In this document: in pieces, positions 44,701-53,600 of the stretch | Position numbering within the stretch: position 1 is the first letter of the stretch | How the letters are laid out: every line of letters begins with the position of its first letter | Origin: Streptomyces zingiberis | Lineage (GTDB): Bacteria > Actinomycetota > Actinomycetes > Streptomycetales > Streptomycetaceae | Direction: 5' to 3' | Length of the DNA stretch: 64,000 nt | Assembly (NCBI RefSeq): GCF_012034935.1 | Contig: NZ_JAATEN010000019.1 | Span: 62,001-126,000 of the forward strand | Translations under genes and position numbers: made by a program | Notes under the pieces: generated by a model | Databases searched by the model: none | Seen by the model: the letters and a program-made list of their open reading frames with translations, nothing else | Told to the model about the DNA's origin: nothing

Positions 44701-45735
44701 GTCGAGGACGACCGCGTTGCGGAACCCCGGCCCGTCCATCCGGTGGCCGCCCGGGACCGTGACCCCGTCCAGCAGGATCACGGTGTACGGCTCGTCGCGT
44801 CCGGCCTTGGCCTCCGGGTCGAAGGGCGGGCGCTCGCCGAACTCGGCGCCCAGCAGCCCGTCGAGCTCGTTGACGGAGGAGACGACCATCCGCACCGATC
44901 CGGCGCCGTCGGAGTCCGTGTGGTGGAGGTTGTGGGGGAGCCACTTGATCCACTCCCAGTCGGCGCGCCGCTCGTCCGCGGCGCACACCGCGATCCACAC
45001 CTCCTCCGGCGGGTGCAGTACGGCGAGCTGCGCCACCATGGCCCGGGCCAGCGCGCGGATCCGCTCCTCGTCGCCCCGGAACAGCAGCCGCGCCCAGGTC
45101 CGCAGGTAGACCGCGATCGGCTGGTCGGGGACGGTGGAGTAGGCGCGGATGAAGCTGCGCAGGGCGTGCGCGCTCAGCGGCTCCAGGTCCTCCACCGGCT
45201 TGGTGGACAGCGGGGCGAGGCGCAGCCCCAGCTTCTGGTCGCCCACCGCGACCCGCACCTCGCCGAAGTCCTCGTCGACGGGGCGGCGCTCCCACAGCCG
45301 GGTGGTGCCGACCAGGGACCACAGCGCGCCCGGCGCGGGGTGGCGCCAGACCAGCGCCCGCTGCTGCTCCGCCACGGCGGTACGGACCTTGCGCCGGGTC
45401 TGCCGCAGGTAGCGCAGGTAGTCCCGGCGCTCACCCTTCAGCCGCTGCTTGCGCTCGCTGGCGCGGCGGATGAACTGACCGAGGATCATCACGGCGGCGG
45501 AGACCACCATCATCCCCAGCGCCAGGTAGATGAACCCCCCGCTCCGGGAGCCGCCGGGGCGCAGGTACATCAGCATCATCGACACCGACATCAGCGCCAT
45601 CGGCAGGTAGTTCCACACCGCCCCGCTGTCGGGGGTCGCCTCGGGGAGCGTGGGCGGCTCCTGGAGACTGAGCTCCCCTTCGGGCATGTCCGGTCCGCGC
45701 CGACGGGCGGGCCTGCGGAACAGGATGGTACTCAA
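41764..45735 (-). CDS. eccC: Type VII secretion ATPase EccC
   Basis: The motor of the ESX secretion complex, 1,323 residues, the fused (a+b) form. Two N-terminal membrane helices (about residues 40-90) are followed by three FtsK/SpoIIIE ATPase domains. These have P-loops GATGSGKSELLRTL (Lys 489), GGPQSGKSTLLRTL (Lys 839) and GDTESGKTNLLRVM (Lys 1125). Walker B strands are LFIVVDEFSELL, AFLVIDGWS (Gly instead of Glu) and LFVLVDDYDMVG. Domain 1, thought to be the only highly active one, is intact. The TTG at 45735 with AAGGAGA upstream gives the usual N-terminus; the frame extends far upstream over eccD and is not used there. It is transcribed away from eccD. Confidence 0.96.
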   Translation of the reverse strand: MSTILFRRPARRRGPDMPEGELSLQEPPTLPEATPDSGAVWNYLPMALMSVSMMLMYLRPGGSRSGGFIYLALGMMVVSAAVMILGQFIRRASERKQRLKGERRDYLRYLRQTRRKVRTAVAEQQRALVWRHPAPGALWSLVGTTRLWERRPVDEDFGEVRVAVGDQKLGLRLAPLSTKPVEDLEPLSAHALRSFIRAYSTVPDQPIAVYLRTWARLLFRGDEERIRALARAMVAQLAVLHPPEEVWIAVCAADERRADWEWIKWLPHNLHHTDSDGAGSVRMVVSSVNELDGLLGAEFGERPPFDPEAKAGRDEPYTVILLDGVTVPGGHRMDGPGFRNAVVLDLASSLTWRPGRATLRLDLVEEEMRLVRTDRERKEQLTPLGRPDQMGLRTAVSLAKRLAPYRMGIGRDSAEPLASDLELTTLLGIPDLYRHDPPTLWNRRTGSERLRVPIAVNPEGTPVELDIKESAQGGTGPHGMLIGATGSGKSELLRTLVLGLALSNSSETLNFILVDFKGGATFLGLDELPHTSAVITNLADEVALVSRMQDALHGELMRRQELLRSAGNYTSALEYEKARADGTPLDPLPSLFIVVDEFSELLSAHREFMELFVMIGRLGRSLGVHLLLASQRLDEGRMHQLESHLSYRIGLRTFSAMESRGVLGVPDAYELPPTPGSGFIKTGVEALTRFRAAYVSGPYRQRSGSAVQARIASQVVPWTSGWVVPRQIPEAEAEPEPEALETGESLLSVAVERMRDAGPPAHQVWLPPLNEPETLDMLLGPLTVHPQYGLTCDMNRRGRLVAPVGTVDRPFDQRRDELLVDLAGAGGHVAVAGGPQSGKSTLLRTLITSLALTHTPRDVQFYCLDFGGGTLAGLSALPHVGGVAARMDKERVGRVIAEITSLLAHRERLFLEHGIDSMATFRRRRAAGEFPDEPHGDAFLVIDGWSTVRQDYDQQIPTFNSIASRGLNYGIHLVVSTSRWVELSSAIRDQAGTRLELRMGDPMDSGIDVRKAATVPRIPGRGLTRDSKLHYLAALPRIDGTPDGDELLSDGVADLCERVLKAWGDRPPAPQVRMLPTLLPAAELPPAEGNLRVPLGIGEDRMDTLWHDFTTNPHLIVVGDTESGKTNLLRVMAKAITERYTPAEARIMVVDYRRDLVEAVPDAYRLGHAVSIDALKELVDGAARAVRTRLPGSDIAPARMRLCDWWTGPRLFVLVDDYDMVGGGGPLNQPFAPLMDHLALGFEVGMHLVVARSAAGAGRGLNDPLLRRMLEVNTPGILLSCPPTEGYVFGNVKGRNLIPGRGTHITRRTRVDVQTALLDAEGS

Positions 45736-46089
45736 CGAGCGGTCTCCTTGACGGGGATGCTGCTCTCGGGCCGCACCCGGCACTCGGTGACGGGGGACGG
45801 GGTGGGACGGAGGTGAACGGAGGACGGAAAAACTGCCCCAAAGGGCAGAGCGGCTGCCCGGGTGGCGGTGCCCGCCCAGGGACGGCGAGGTACCACGGGC
45901 CCCGGCCCGGGGCCGGTCCCCCGACCTCACCGGAGAGAATCTACGATCCGTTACACGGTTCTCCGCGGACGGAGGCACACGATCCGGCCACTCAGCCAGT
46001 AGTGTGCAGCCCCAACCGCGCACACGTCCACCGAACCCCTCTCCTCCCTCAAGACCCCGGCGTCTTCCGACGAAGCGTGAGTTTCCCGC
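45736..46089. promoter_or_regulatory. Divergent eccC/eccD control region
   Basis: 354 bases without a gene between divergently read eccC and eccD, so it must hold both promoters. The segment 45940-46010 is the least GC-rich (ATCTACGATCCGTTACACGG, AGCCAGTAGTGTGCAG) and is the likeliest location, but no convincing -35/-10 pair could be assigned. Confidence 0.35.
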
Positions 46090-47490
46090 ATGACTGACAC
46101 CACAACGGCAGGTCTGTGCCGCATCACGGTGCGCGCCCCGGCCAAGTCCATCGATCTCGCGGTGCCGGCGGACGTGCCCGTGGCCGATCTGCTGCCCACC
46201 CTGGTGAACTACGCCGGGGAGGAACTGGCCGAGAAGGGCCTGGAACACAGCGGCTGGATCCTCCAGCGGCTCGGTGGTGAGCCGCTGGACGAGGACAGCA
46301 GCCTGGAATCGCTCGGCCTGCTCGACGGCGAGACCCTCTACCTCCGGCCGCGCACCGACGCGCTGCCCGAGGTGCTCCTGGACGACCTGGTCGACGGCGT
46401 CGCCTCCACCATGCAGGATCGTCCCTTCAGCTGGAGCGCCACGGCGTCCCGCCGGGTGCTGCTGGCCCTGCTGGTGCTCACCCTGGCCGCCGGGCTGGCC
46501 GCGCTGTGCATCCCCGGCCCCTACGGCGAACTGCGCGCCGTGGCCGCGGCCGTGGGCGGTCTGCTGCTGCTCGGCGGCGCCGGGTCGGCCAGCCGGGCCG
46601 TCGGCGACGCCGAGGCCGGCGCGGCGCTCGGCTTCGCCGCCGTGCCCTACTTCGCCGCGGCCGGCTGGCTGCTGCCCGGCGGCTCCCTCGGCGGCCAGCA
46701 GCACTACGAGGTGCTGGGCGCCCGGCTGCTGGCGGCCGGCGCCGCCGGGGTCGGCGGGGCGATGCTCGCGGTGGCCGCCGTCGCCGCGTTCGCCGCGCTC
46801 TTCCTCGCGCTGGTCGCGGTGACGGTCGCCGGGGTCCTCGCCGGGGCGCTGATGATGATCACCGATCTCGGCCCGGACGAGGTGGCCGGGATCGTCGCCC
46901 TGGCCGCGGTGGTGTTCGGGGCGCTGGTGCCGTCGATGTCCTTCCGGTTGTCCGGGTTGCGGATGCCACCCCTGCCCACCAACGCCCAGCAGCTCCAGGA
47001 GGGCATCGAGCCCCGCTCGCCGTCCGCCGTCGCCGTCCGCACGGTGGCCGCCGACAACTGGATGACCGGCCTCTACGCGGCCACCGCCGCGATCTGCGCC
47101 GCCTGTCTGCTGGGCCTGGCCTACCGGCCCACGCTGGCCACCACCCTCACCATCGTGGCCCTGTCGCTGCTGCTGCTCCTGCACAGCCGGGGACTGGGCA
47201 ACATCCTCCAGCGGCTGGCGCTGGTCGCCGCGGGGGTCTGGGGCCTGGCGCTGCTCGTGGCCGGCACCGCCGCCTCCGCCGAGACGGGCGGGCGGCTGCT
47301 GCTGACCGCCGGGCTGCTCGCCGCCGCCGCCACCCTCGCCATCGCCTCCTGGACGGTTCCCGGGCGCCGGCTGGTGCCCTACTGGGGGCGGGCGGCCGAA
47401 CTGCTCCACTCCGCCGCGGCGATCAGCCTGCTGCCGCTGGCCCTGTGGGTGCTCGGCGTCTACGGCTGGCTGCGCTCCCTCAACGGATGA
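46090..47490 (+). CDS. eccD: Type VII secretion integral membrane protein EccD
   Basis: A 466-residue channel component. An N-terminal ubiquitin-like (YukD) domain (residues about 8-95: CRITVRAPAKSIDLAVPADV, DDSSLESLGLLDGETLYLRP-like turn) is followed by roughly ten to eleven hydrophobic helices to the C-terminus. EccD forms the membrane pore framework with EccB and EccC. It is the first gene of the + strand ESX operon and is followed 20 bases later by eccB. Confidence 0.95.
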   Translation: MTDTTTAGLCRITVRAPAKSIDLAVPADVPVADLLPTLVNYAGEELAEKGLEHSGWILQRLGGEPLDEDSSLESLGLLDGETLYLRPRTDALPEVLLDDLVDGVASTMQDRPFSWSATASRRVLLALLVLTLAAGLAALCIPGPYGELRAVAAAVGGLLLLGGAGSASRAVGDAEAGAALGFAAVPYFAAAGWLLPGGSLGGQQHYEVLGARLLAAGAAGVGGAMLAVAAVAAFAALFLALVAVTVAGVLAGALMMITDLGPDEVAGIVALAAVVFGALVPSMSFRLSGLRMPPLPTNAQQLQEGIEPRSPSAVAVRTVAADNWMTGLYAATAAICAACLLGLAYRPTLATTLTIVALSLLLLLHSRGLGNILQRLALVAAGVWGLALLVAGTAASAETGGRLLLTAGLLAAAATLAIASWTVPGRRLVPYWGRAAELLHSAAAISLLPLALWVLGVYGWLRSLNG

Positions 47491-47510
47491 CCTGAAGGGC
47501 CGTCGAGCAC

Positions 47511-49130
47511 ATGCAGAACAAACGCGACCAGGTCCAGGCCCACATGTTCCTGATGGGCCGGCTGACCTCCGGCATGCTGCGCGCCGACCCGGACGCGCCG
47601 GAGAGCCCGCAGGGCCGCACCAACCGCGGTGTCGCCATCGGCATCATCATCGCCCTCCTGGTGGCGGGCGGCGCCTTCGTCCTCGGCCTGTTCAACCCCG
47701 GCAAGCAGGACTCCTGGCAGACCTCCGGCAATCTCATCGTCGACAAGGGGACCGGCGCCCGCTACCTCTACCTGGACGGCAGGCTGCGCCCGGTGCGCAA
47801 CTACGCCTCCGCCAAGCTGCTCGCCGGGGCCGACCTGGCCACCACCACGGTGAGCAGCGCCTCCCTCAAGGACACCCCGCGCGGCACCCCCATCGGCATC
47901 GGCGGCGCCCCCGACGAGCTGCCCGCGGCCGGTGATCTCTCCGGTGACCCCTGGCAGGTGTGCGCCACCCCGGCGGAGCCCGGTGTGGCGGCGGACCGGA
48001 CCAAGGCCGTCACGACGCTCGCCGTCGCCCACGAGTCCGACGGCGACCAGCTCGCCGACGACGAGGGACTGCTCGCCGCCGGCCCGGACGGCACCGGCTA
48101 TCTGCTCTGGCAGGGCAGCCGGCTGCGGCTGGACCGGAAGTCCGGGGCGCCGGAGGCGCTCGGCTACGCGTCCGTCGACCCGGTGCCGGTCTCGGCGGCG
48201 TTCCTCAACGCGCTGCCCGCCGGGCCGGATCTGGCCGCCCCGAACGTTCCCGGGCGGGGCACGCCCGGGCCGCGGCTGGACGGCCGGGAGACCACCGTCG
48301 GGCAGGTCTTCGAACTGGCCGTGCCGGGGGCCGGCGAGCGCCACTACGTGCTGCGCGAGGACGGCCTGGCCCCGCTCACCGCCACCGAGCTGGCCCTGGT
48401 GCTGGCCGACCCGAAGACCCGTGCGGACGCCTACGGCGGCGCCTCCCCCGCCCCCGTGACGCTCTCCTCGGAAGGGCTCAAGGGCGCGCTGGCGCCGGGC
48501 GAGAGCCGGACCAAGGGGCCCGGGGAGTCCCCCCAGAGCCCGCCGAAGGCCGTGACCGTCGGCGACGACCGGTCGCCGTGTGCCCGGATCAGCCCCGGGG
48601 ACAAGAAGGGCGTCCACGTCGACGTGACCCTGACCTCCACCCCCGGGCTGGGCCCCGTCGCCCAGCACGCCTCCGGGGCGGCCGCCGCGGCCTGCCTGCC
48701 CGTCGACCGGATCACCGTGCCCCCGGGCCGCGGTGCCCTGGTGCGGGCCGTGGGCGCGGCCGGCGGCAAGGTGGGGAGCACCGTCTACCTGGTCACCGAG
48801 ACGGGGGTGAAGTACCGGCTGGCCGGCACCACCGCCGTCGAGGCCCTGGGCTACAAGGACGCGACGCCTCGCGAGATGCCCCTGCTGATGCTGGCGATGC
48901 TCCCCTCGGGGCCCGATCTGTACCCGGAGGCCGCCGAGTCCGGCCGCTCCACCGTGACGGCCCCGCGCTGCGCATGGGGGGACGAACGGGAGCGGAAGGA
49001 AATCAAGGGCGAGAACGGGGCGGAGGGTGGCGAAGGGGCCGAAGGGTCTGAAGGGGTCGAAGGGCCTGAAGGGTCCGAAGAGGCTGGTGAGGACACTGAG
49101 GGCAGAGAAAGCAAGGAAAAAGCAATCTGA
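47511..49130 (+). CDS. eccB: Type VII secretion protein EccB
   Basis: A 539-residue bitopic protein. The cytoplasmic N-terminus NKRDQVQAHMFLMGRLTSGM is an EccB signature. One membrane helix (about residues 42-61, VAIGIIIALLVAGGAFVLGL) leads to a large extracytoplasmic part with R1-R4-like repeats. Two Cys (in PCARI and ACLPV) could form the known disulphide. The last ~55 residues are unusual: an acidic Glu/Gly tail with repeated EG units (GAEGGEGAEGSEGVEGPEGS) encoded by repetitive GAAGGG-type DNA. Only 20 bases separate it from eccD. Confidence 0.94.
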   Translation: MQNKRDQVQAHMFLMGRLTSGMLRADPDAPESPQGRTNRGVAIGIIIALLVAGGAFVLGLFNPGKQDSWQTSGNLIVDKGTGARYLYLDGRLRPVRNYASAKLLAGADLATTTVSSASLKDTPRGTPIGIGGAPDELPAAGDLSGDPWQVCATPAEPGVAADRTKAVTTLAVAHESDGDQLADDEGLLAAGPDGTGYLLWQGSRLRLDRKSGAPEALGYASVDPVPVSAAFLNALPAGPDLAAPNVPGRGTPGPRLDGRETTVGQVFELAVPGAGERHYVLREDGLAPLTATELALVLADPKTRADAYGGASPAPVTLSSEGLKGALAPGESRTKGPGESPQSPPKAVTVGDDRSPCARISPGDKKGVHVDVTLTSTPGLGPVAQHASGAAAAACLPVDRITVPPGRGALVRAVGAAGGKVGSTVYLVTETGVKYRLAGTTAVEALGYKDATPREMPLLMLAMLPSGPDLYPEAAESGRSTVTAPRCAWGDERERKEIKGENGAEGGEGAEGSEGVEGPEGSEEAGEDTEGRESKEKAI

Positions 49131-49208
49131 CGCCAAGTCAGATCATGGCCAACGCAAGCGGGCGCTCGTAGCATCGCCCCATCCCGGACGAGTGATGAGA
49201 GGACCCGC

Positions 49209-49550
49209 ATGTCGGTCAACGGAATGCAGCAGTCTGAGGAGAACGCGACCCGGAACGGCGTCCAGGCGCTGGAGATGGCGTTCACCGGCGTCCTGAAGTG
49301 CCGCCAGGACGTCGAGAACACCAAGAACAACCTGATGACCCACTACAAGGGCAGCGACGGTGGCGCGTTCAGGGACCTGGTCGCGGCCTGGGAGGAGAAG
49401 GCGGACGTCATCCTGACGAACGTGCAGGACATGATCGAGACGCTCAACCAGACCCTCACCGAGCACGGCAAGCAGCAGGGTTCGTCGGTCGACTCGATCA
49501 ACCAGGCGTACCGTGAGTCGGACTCCGTCTTCGACGCCCTCACCGGCTGA
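49209..49550 (+). CDS. WXG100-family ESX substrate, variant without Trp
   Basis: A 113-residue helical-hairpin protein of EsxA/EsxB size. The turn that normally reads WxG is YKG here (MTHYKGSDGGAFRDLVAAWE). Two long helices flank it. It starts at the ATG 49209 with GAGAGGA upstream and pairs with the next gene, as EsxA/EsxB partners do. It is expected to be secreted as a heterodimer through the EccBCD channel. Which of the pair is EsxA or EsxB cannot be decided. Confidence 0.85.
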   Translation: MSVNGMQQSEENATRNGVQALEMAFTGVLKCRQDVENTKNNLMTHYKGSDGGAFRDLVAAWEEKADVILTNVQDMIETLNQTLTEHGKQQGSSVDSINQAYRESDSVFDALTG

Positions 49551-49647
49551 GCCGGCCCGAGCCCCGCGCTCTCCCGGCGCACCGACCCCACAGCCTTGAC
49601 AGGGCATCATTTCTCGCCGATGCCCGTGACGTGAGACGAGGACAGGC

Positions 49648-49968
49648 ATGACCGACTTCACCGACGGCTACATCTACGTCGACTACTCGCAGATGAGCAA
49701 CGCCGCCGATGACATGATCCACCAGACCAAGGCCATCGCGACGACCCTCTCCAACCTGGAGATGGAGCTCAACGAGCTGCGGAACTCCTGGATCGGTGAC
49801 GACCGGGACGTCTACGACGACAAGCAGAAGGCCTGGGACAGCGCGGTCAAGGCGATGGAGGAGCTGCTCACCAAGCACTCCACCCTGCTGACCTCGGTCT
49901 CGGAGAACTACCAGTACAGCGAGAAGTCGCTGAGCCAGATGTGGAGCTCGGTGAAGATCGGCCGCTGA
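49648..49968 (+). CDS. WXG100-family ESX substrate
   Basis: A 106-residue helical hairpin with a canonical WIG turn (ELRNSWIGDDRDVYDDKQ). Its C-terminal YQYSE matches the YxxxD/E export signal of type VII substrates, placed after the second helix. It lies 97 bases after its partner gene. The Tyr-rich N-terminus (YIYVDYSQM) resembles Streptomyces EsxA-like proteins. Confidence 0.9.
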   Translation: MTDFTDGYIYVDYSQMSNAADDMIHQTKAIATTLSNLEMELNELRNSWIGDDRDVYDDKQKAWDSAVKAMEELLTKHSTLLTSVSENYQYSEKSLSQMWSSVKIGR

Positions 49969-50029
49969 CCGGCCCCGATCTCCCCGTCCCCGTCCCGATC
50001 CCGTCACCCCCGGCCGAAGGAGCAGCGCC

Positions 50030-50533
50030 ATGGCGGAAGACCCCAATACGGACACCGGCAAGATCTCCATGGACAAGGCCGGTCTCCAGTCCTTCCGGGA
50101 CGACCGGGTCGAGCCCTTCAAGGACGAGCTCCGCAAGATCGCGGAGGACGACCCGGTGCTGGGGGTGACGATGGCCACCCTGATCCGGGAGACGGACATC
50201 ACCAGCGACGGGGAGATCGAGTCCTACGGCCTGAACCGGCCGCTGTCGCTGGGCATGATGCTCAAGGAGGAGTTCCTCCACAGCAAGGGGCAGAAGCTCA
50301 ACCAGGCCATCGCCACGAGCGCCCAGGACCTGATGGAGATCTACGAGGAGCAGTCCAAGCTCTTCAAGCACATCATCGAGAACCTGGACACCTCGATCGA
50401 GACGCTGTTCTCCACGCAGAACTCCAACCTGATCGACATCGACGGCCAGGACTTCCTCGACGTCTTCGAGGACGTGGACTCCGACATGAGCGGCGGCCGG
50501 GGCGGGGGCGGCGGAGGCGGCGACGACGACTGA
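50030..50533 (+). CDS. ESX-associated helical protein, acidic/Gly tail
   Basis: A 167-residue, largely alpha-helical protein of no named family that I recognise (MAEDPNTDTGKISMDKAGLQ, FLHSKGQKLNQAIATSAQDL). It ends in a Gly-rich stretch and DDD. Its size, helical content and position straight after the WXG100 pair suggest a WXG100-like or type VII-associated export partner or chaperone. In-operon spacing is 61 bases. The function is inferred from context only. Confidence 0.75.
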   Translation: MAEDPNTDTGKISMDKAGLQSFRDDRVEPFKDELRKIAEDDPVLGVTMATLIRETDITSDGEIESYGLNRPLSLGMMLKEEFLHSKGQKLNQAIATSAQDLMEIYEEQSKLFKHIIENLDTSIETLFSTQNSNLIDIDGQDFLDVFEDVDSDMSGGRGGGGGGGDDD

Positions 50534-50607
50534 CCGCCGGGCCGGCCCCGCGGCCGGCCGCCCCCGCCCCAGCTTCGCACCACCCCCCGCTCCGGAGGTT
50601 CTCCCTC

Positions 50608-53600
50608 GTGGCCGACGACATCGTTTTTCCGGCGAGCTCCCTCGACGACTACTGGCACACCGCGGTCCGGGTGCTCACCGGGTACGACGCGCCCAAGCGC
50701 GAGACGGTCTTCGGCAAACTGCTGGGGAACGACAGCATCCCCCAGATGCGGGTCGAGTTCTCGGACTACCACGGGGAGCCGTCCAACGCCATCGTCGAGG
50801 CGGTCGACGACATGTCGTGGCGCCAGGAGAACTCCGGCTGGCGGATCTCGAACACCGACTTCGTGGTCCCCTTCTACTCGGGGAAGAGCGGTTCGATCGG
50901 CGACGCCGGCGTGGACACCCGGGTCAAGATGAAGAAGGCCCGGGTCACCATGCTCGGCAACAAGGGTGTGGACGACCCGCCCGAGCACGGCGTCATCTTC
51001 GAGGGCTCCGAGTTCAAGAGCGGTCTCGGCAAGGATTTCCAGGGCCAGTCCAAGGACACGGTCTGGTCCAACGTCGCCCTGTCGCAGTACAGCTTCGGCA
51101 CCGGCAAGGCGCTCCAGCACCTGATGAACGAGGGGACCACGCAGGGCTTCTCGTGGAACGACGTGTCGGTCTCCGAGGCGAACGCGGTGGACCTGGACTC
51201 CTTCACGCTGAACGCCGAGGCCTTCGACCGGGTGGCCCTCTTCTTCGACGCCCGGGCCCGTGAGCTCAGGGACTGGGAGTTCGACCTCGGCAAGCAGGAG
51301 ATGGCCTGGAAGGGACAGGCCGCCGGCGTCTTCAAGGACATCATCCACGCCCTCGTCCGCAACTACGAGTCGTACAGCGAGCAGTTCCCCAAGTCCGGCA
51401 GCCGCTCGACCTACGGGAACGACCTGCGGCAGTTCAAGACCGACGTGGAGAAGGCCGTACGGACCCTCTACAACAAGTGGGACCTGTGGCGGCAGAAGAA
51501 CGGAAATCCCCTCCGGCATCTCCATGACGTCCTGCTGGACGTGACGGACGAGGTCTGGGAGAACAACATCAAGAAGGTCCGCTACAAGCCCGTCTACAAC
51601 TACAGCACGTACGGGTCCTACGACAGCGGCTACCACTACGTCAAGTACGACGGCTTCTACGGCGGCGCCCGGAGCTTCGGGCCGCTGGAGGACAAGGAGA
51701 CCTGGAAGAAGATCGGCGAAGAGGGGATCCGCCGCTGGCAGAACTCCATCCGGGAAACCCTCGAACCGGCCGCCAAGCAGGCCCTCATCGATGTCGAGAA
51801 CGCCTTCAACGACCAGTCGTTCCCGAAGAAGGTCACCACCGAGACCGTCAACCTGACCCAGAAGCTCGCCACCGACCAGGCCGCGGCGGACCGGGAACAG
51901 GCCAGGAAGGACAAGGAGGAGGCCGAGCGGAAGGCGGAGGAGAAGGAAAAGGAGCAGGAGGAGAAGGAGAAGGAGGCCGAGCGGAAGGCGGAGGAGAAGG
52001 AGGCGGAGTGGGAGCGGAAGCAGGAGGAGAAGGAGGCCGAAGCCGAGGCCAAGCAGGCTGAGCTGGAGGCCAAGCAGGAGGAGAAGGAGAGGGAGGCCGA
52101 GGCCAAGGCGGCCGAGAAGGAGGCCGAAGCCGAGGCGAAGCAGGCCGAGCAGGAGGCCAAGCAGGCCGAGAAGGAGGCCGAGCAGGAGGCGAAGCAGGCC
52201 GAGCAGGAGGCCAAGGCCGAGCAGCGGCAGGCCGAAGCGGAGGCCAAGCAGGCCGAGAAGGAAGCCGAGCAGGAGGCCAAGCAGGCCGAGCAGGAGGCCA
52301 AGGCCGAGCAGCGGCAGCAGGAGGCCGAGGCGAAGCAGGCCGAGCAGGAGGCCAGGGCCGAGGCCAAGCAGGCCGAGCAGGAGGCCAAGCAGGCCGAGGC
52401 CGAGCAGCGCGCCGAGGAGCGGCAGGTCTTCGCCACGATGCAGGCCCGTGCCGACCGCGATGAGCAGAAGCGGGAGCAGGACAAGCGGCAGGCCGAGGCG
52501 GAGGCGAAGCAGGAGGAGGCCGAGGCCGAGGCCCGGCAGCGGCAGGAGGAGCAGGAGGCCAAGCAGGCCGAGAAGGAGGCCGAGCAGGAGGCGAAGCAGG
52601 CCGAGCAGGAGGCCAAGCAGGAGCAGAAGGAGAAGGAAGCCGAGCAACGGCAGCTCCAGGCCGAGCAGGAGGCCGAGCGGCGGCAGACCGAGGCCGAGGC
52701 CAAGCAGGAGGAGAAGGAAGCCGAGCAGGAGGCCAAGCAGGCCGAGCAGGAGGCGAAGGCCGAGCAGCGGCAGCAGGAGGCCGAGCAGCGCGCCGAGCAG
52801 GCCCAGGAAGAGGCCGAAGCGCGCCAGGCCGAGCAGGAGGCCAAGCAGGAGCAGCGCCAGCAGGAGGCCGAGCAGCGCGCCGAGCAGCAGCAGGAGGAGG
52901 CGCTGTCCCGCCAGGCCGAGCAGGAGGCCCGGCAGGAGCGGTTGCAGCAGGAGGCCGAGCAGCGCTCCGAGAAGGCCCAGTCGGACGCGGAGGCCAAGCA
53001 GGCCGAGCAGGAGGCCTTGCAGGAGAAGCGCCAGGCCGAGGCGGAACAGCGCGCCGAGCAGCAGCAGCGGGAGGCGCAGGAGCGCTTCAGCCGCCAGTCC
53101 GGCGGCGGGCTGGGCGGTGGTCCGGGCGGCGACCTGGGCGGGCCCGGCTCCCTGGATCTGCCGCCGGGCAACAGCTCGTTCAGCCCGGACATGGCCACCA
53201 CGACGTTCAACTCCGACGGCACGGTCACGATCGACCAGCCCGACGGCTCCTCCCGGACCATCGACCTGCCCAGCGGTGACGTCGTCACCACGCGGCCCGA
53301 CGGGACCTCGTTCACCGAGTCCCTGAGCCCCGGCGACTCCCTCGCCAACAGCGACGGCAGCACCACCACACTGAACCCGGACGGCACCCTCACCACCCGG
53401 TTCCCGGACGGCAGCTCCAGCGTGCTCGACCCGGAGCAGGGGACCATCACCACCCGCCAGCCCGACGGCACCTCCGTCAGCTCCCCCATCAGCCCCGGCC
53501 AGACCCTCCCCTCCAGCCTCGGTTCCGCCCTCCCCGGAGGGGGCTCCGGAAACGGCTCGCTCTACTCCCCGGGGTTCAACAACTTCGAAGAGGAGCTGTA

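Noticed and set aside
45736..47409. In-frame upstream extension of eccC across eccD (to 1,881 residues)
   Set aside because: The extension is low-complexity and antisense to eccD. EccC homology begins at the TTG 45735, with a good ribosome site and the normal length.
51880..53090. Non-coding minisatellite instead of a gene
   Set aside because: The repeats keep a single open frame encoding regular heptad-like helix, are flanked by coded domains, and vary synonymously.
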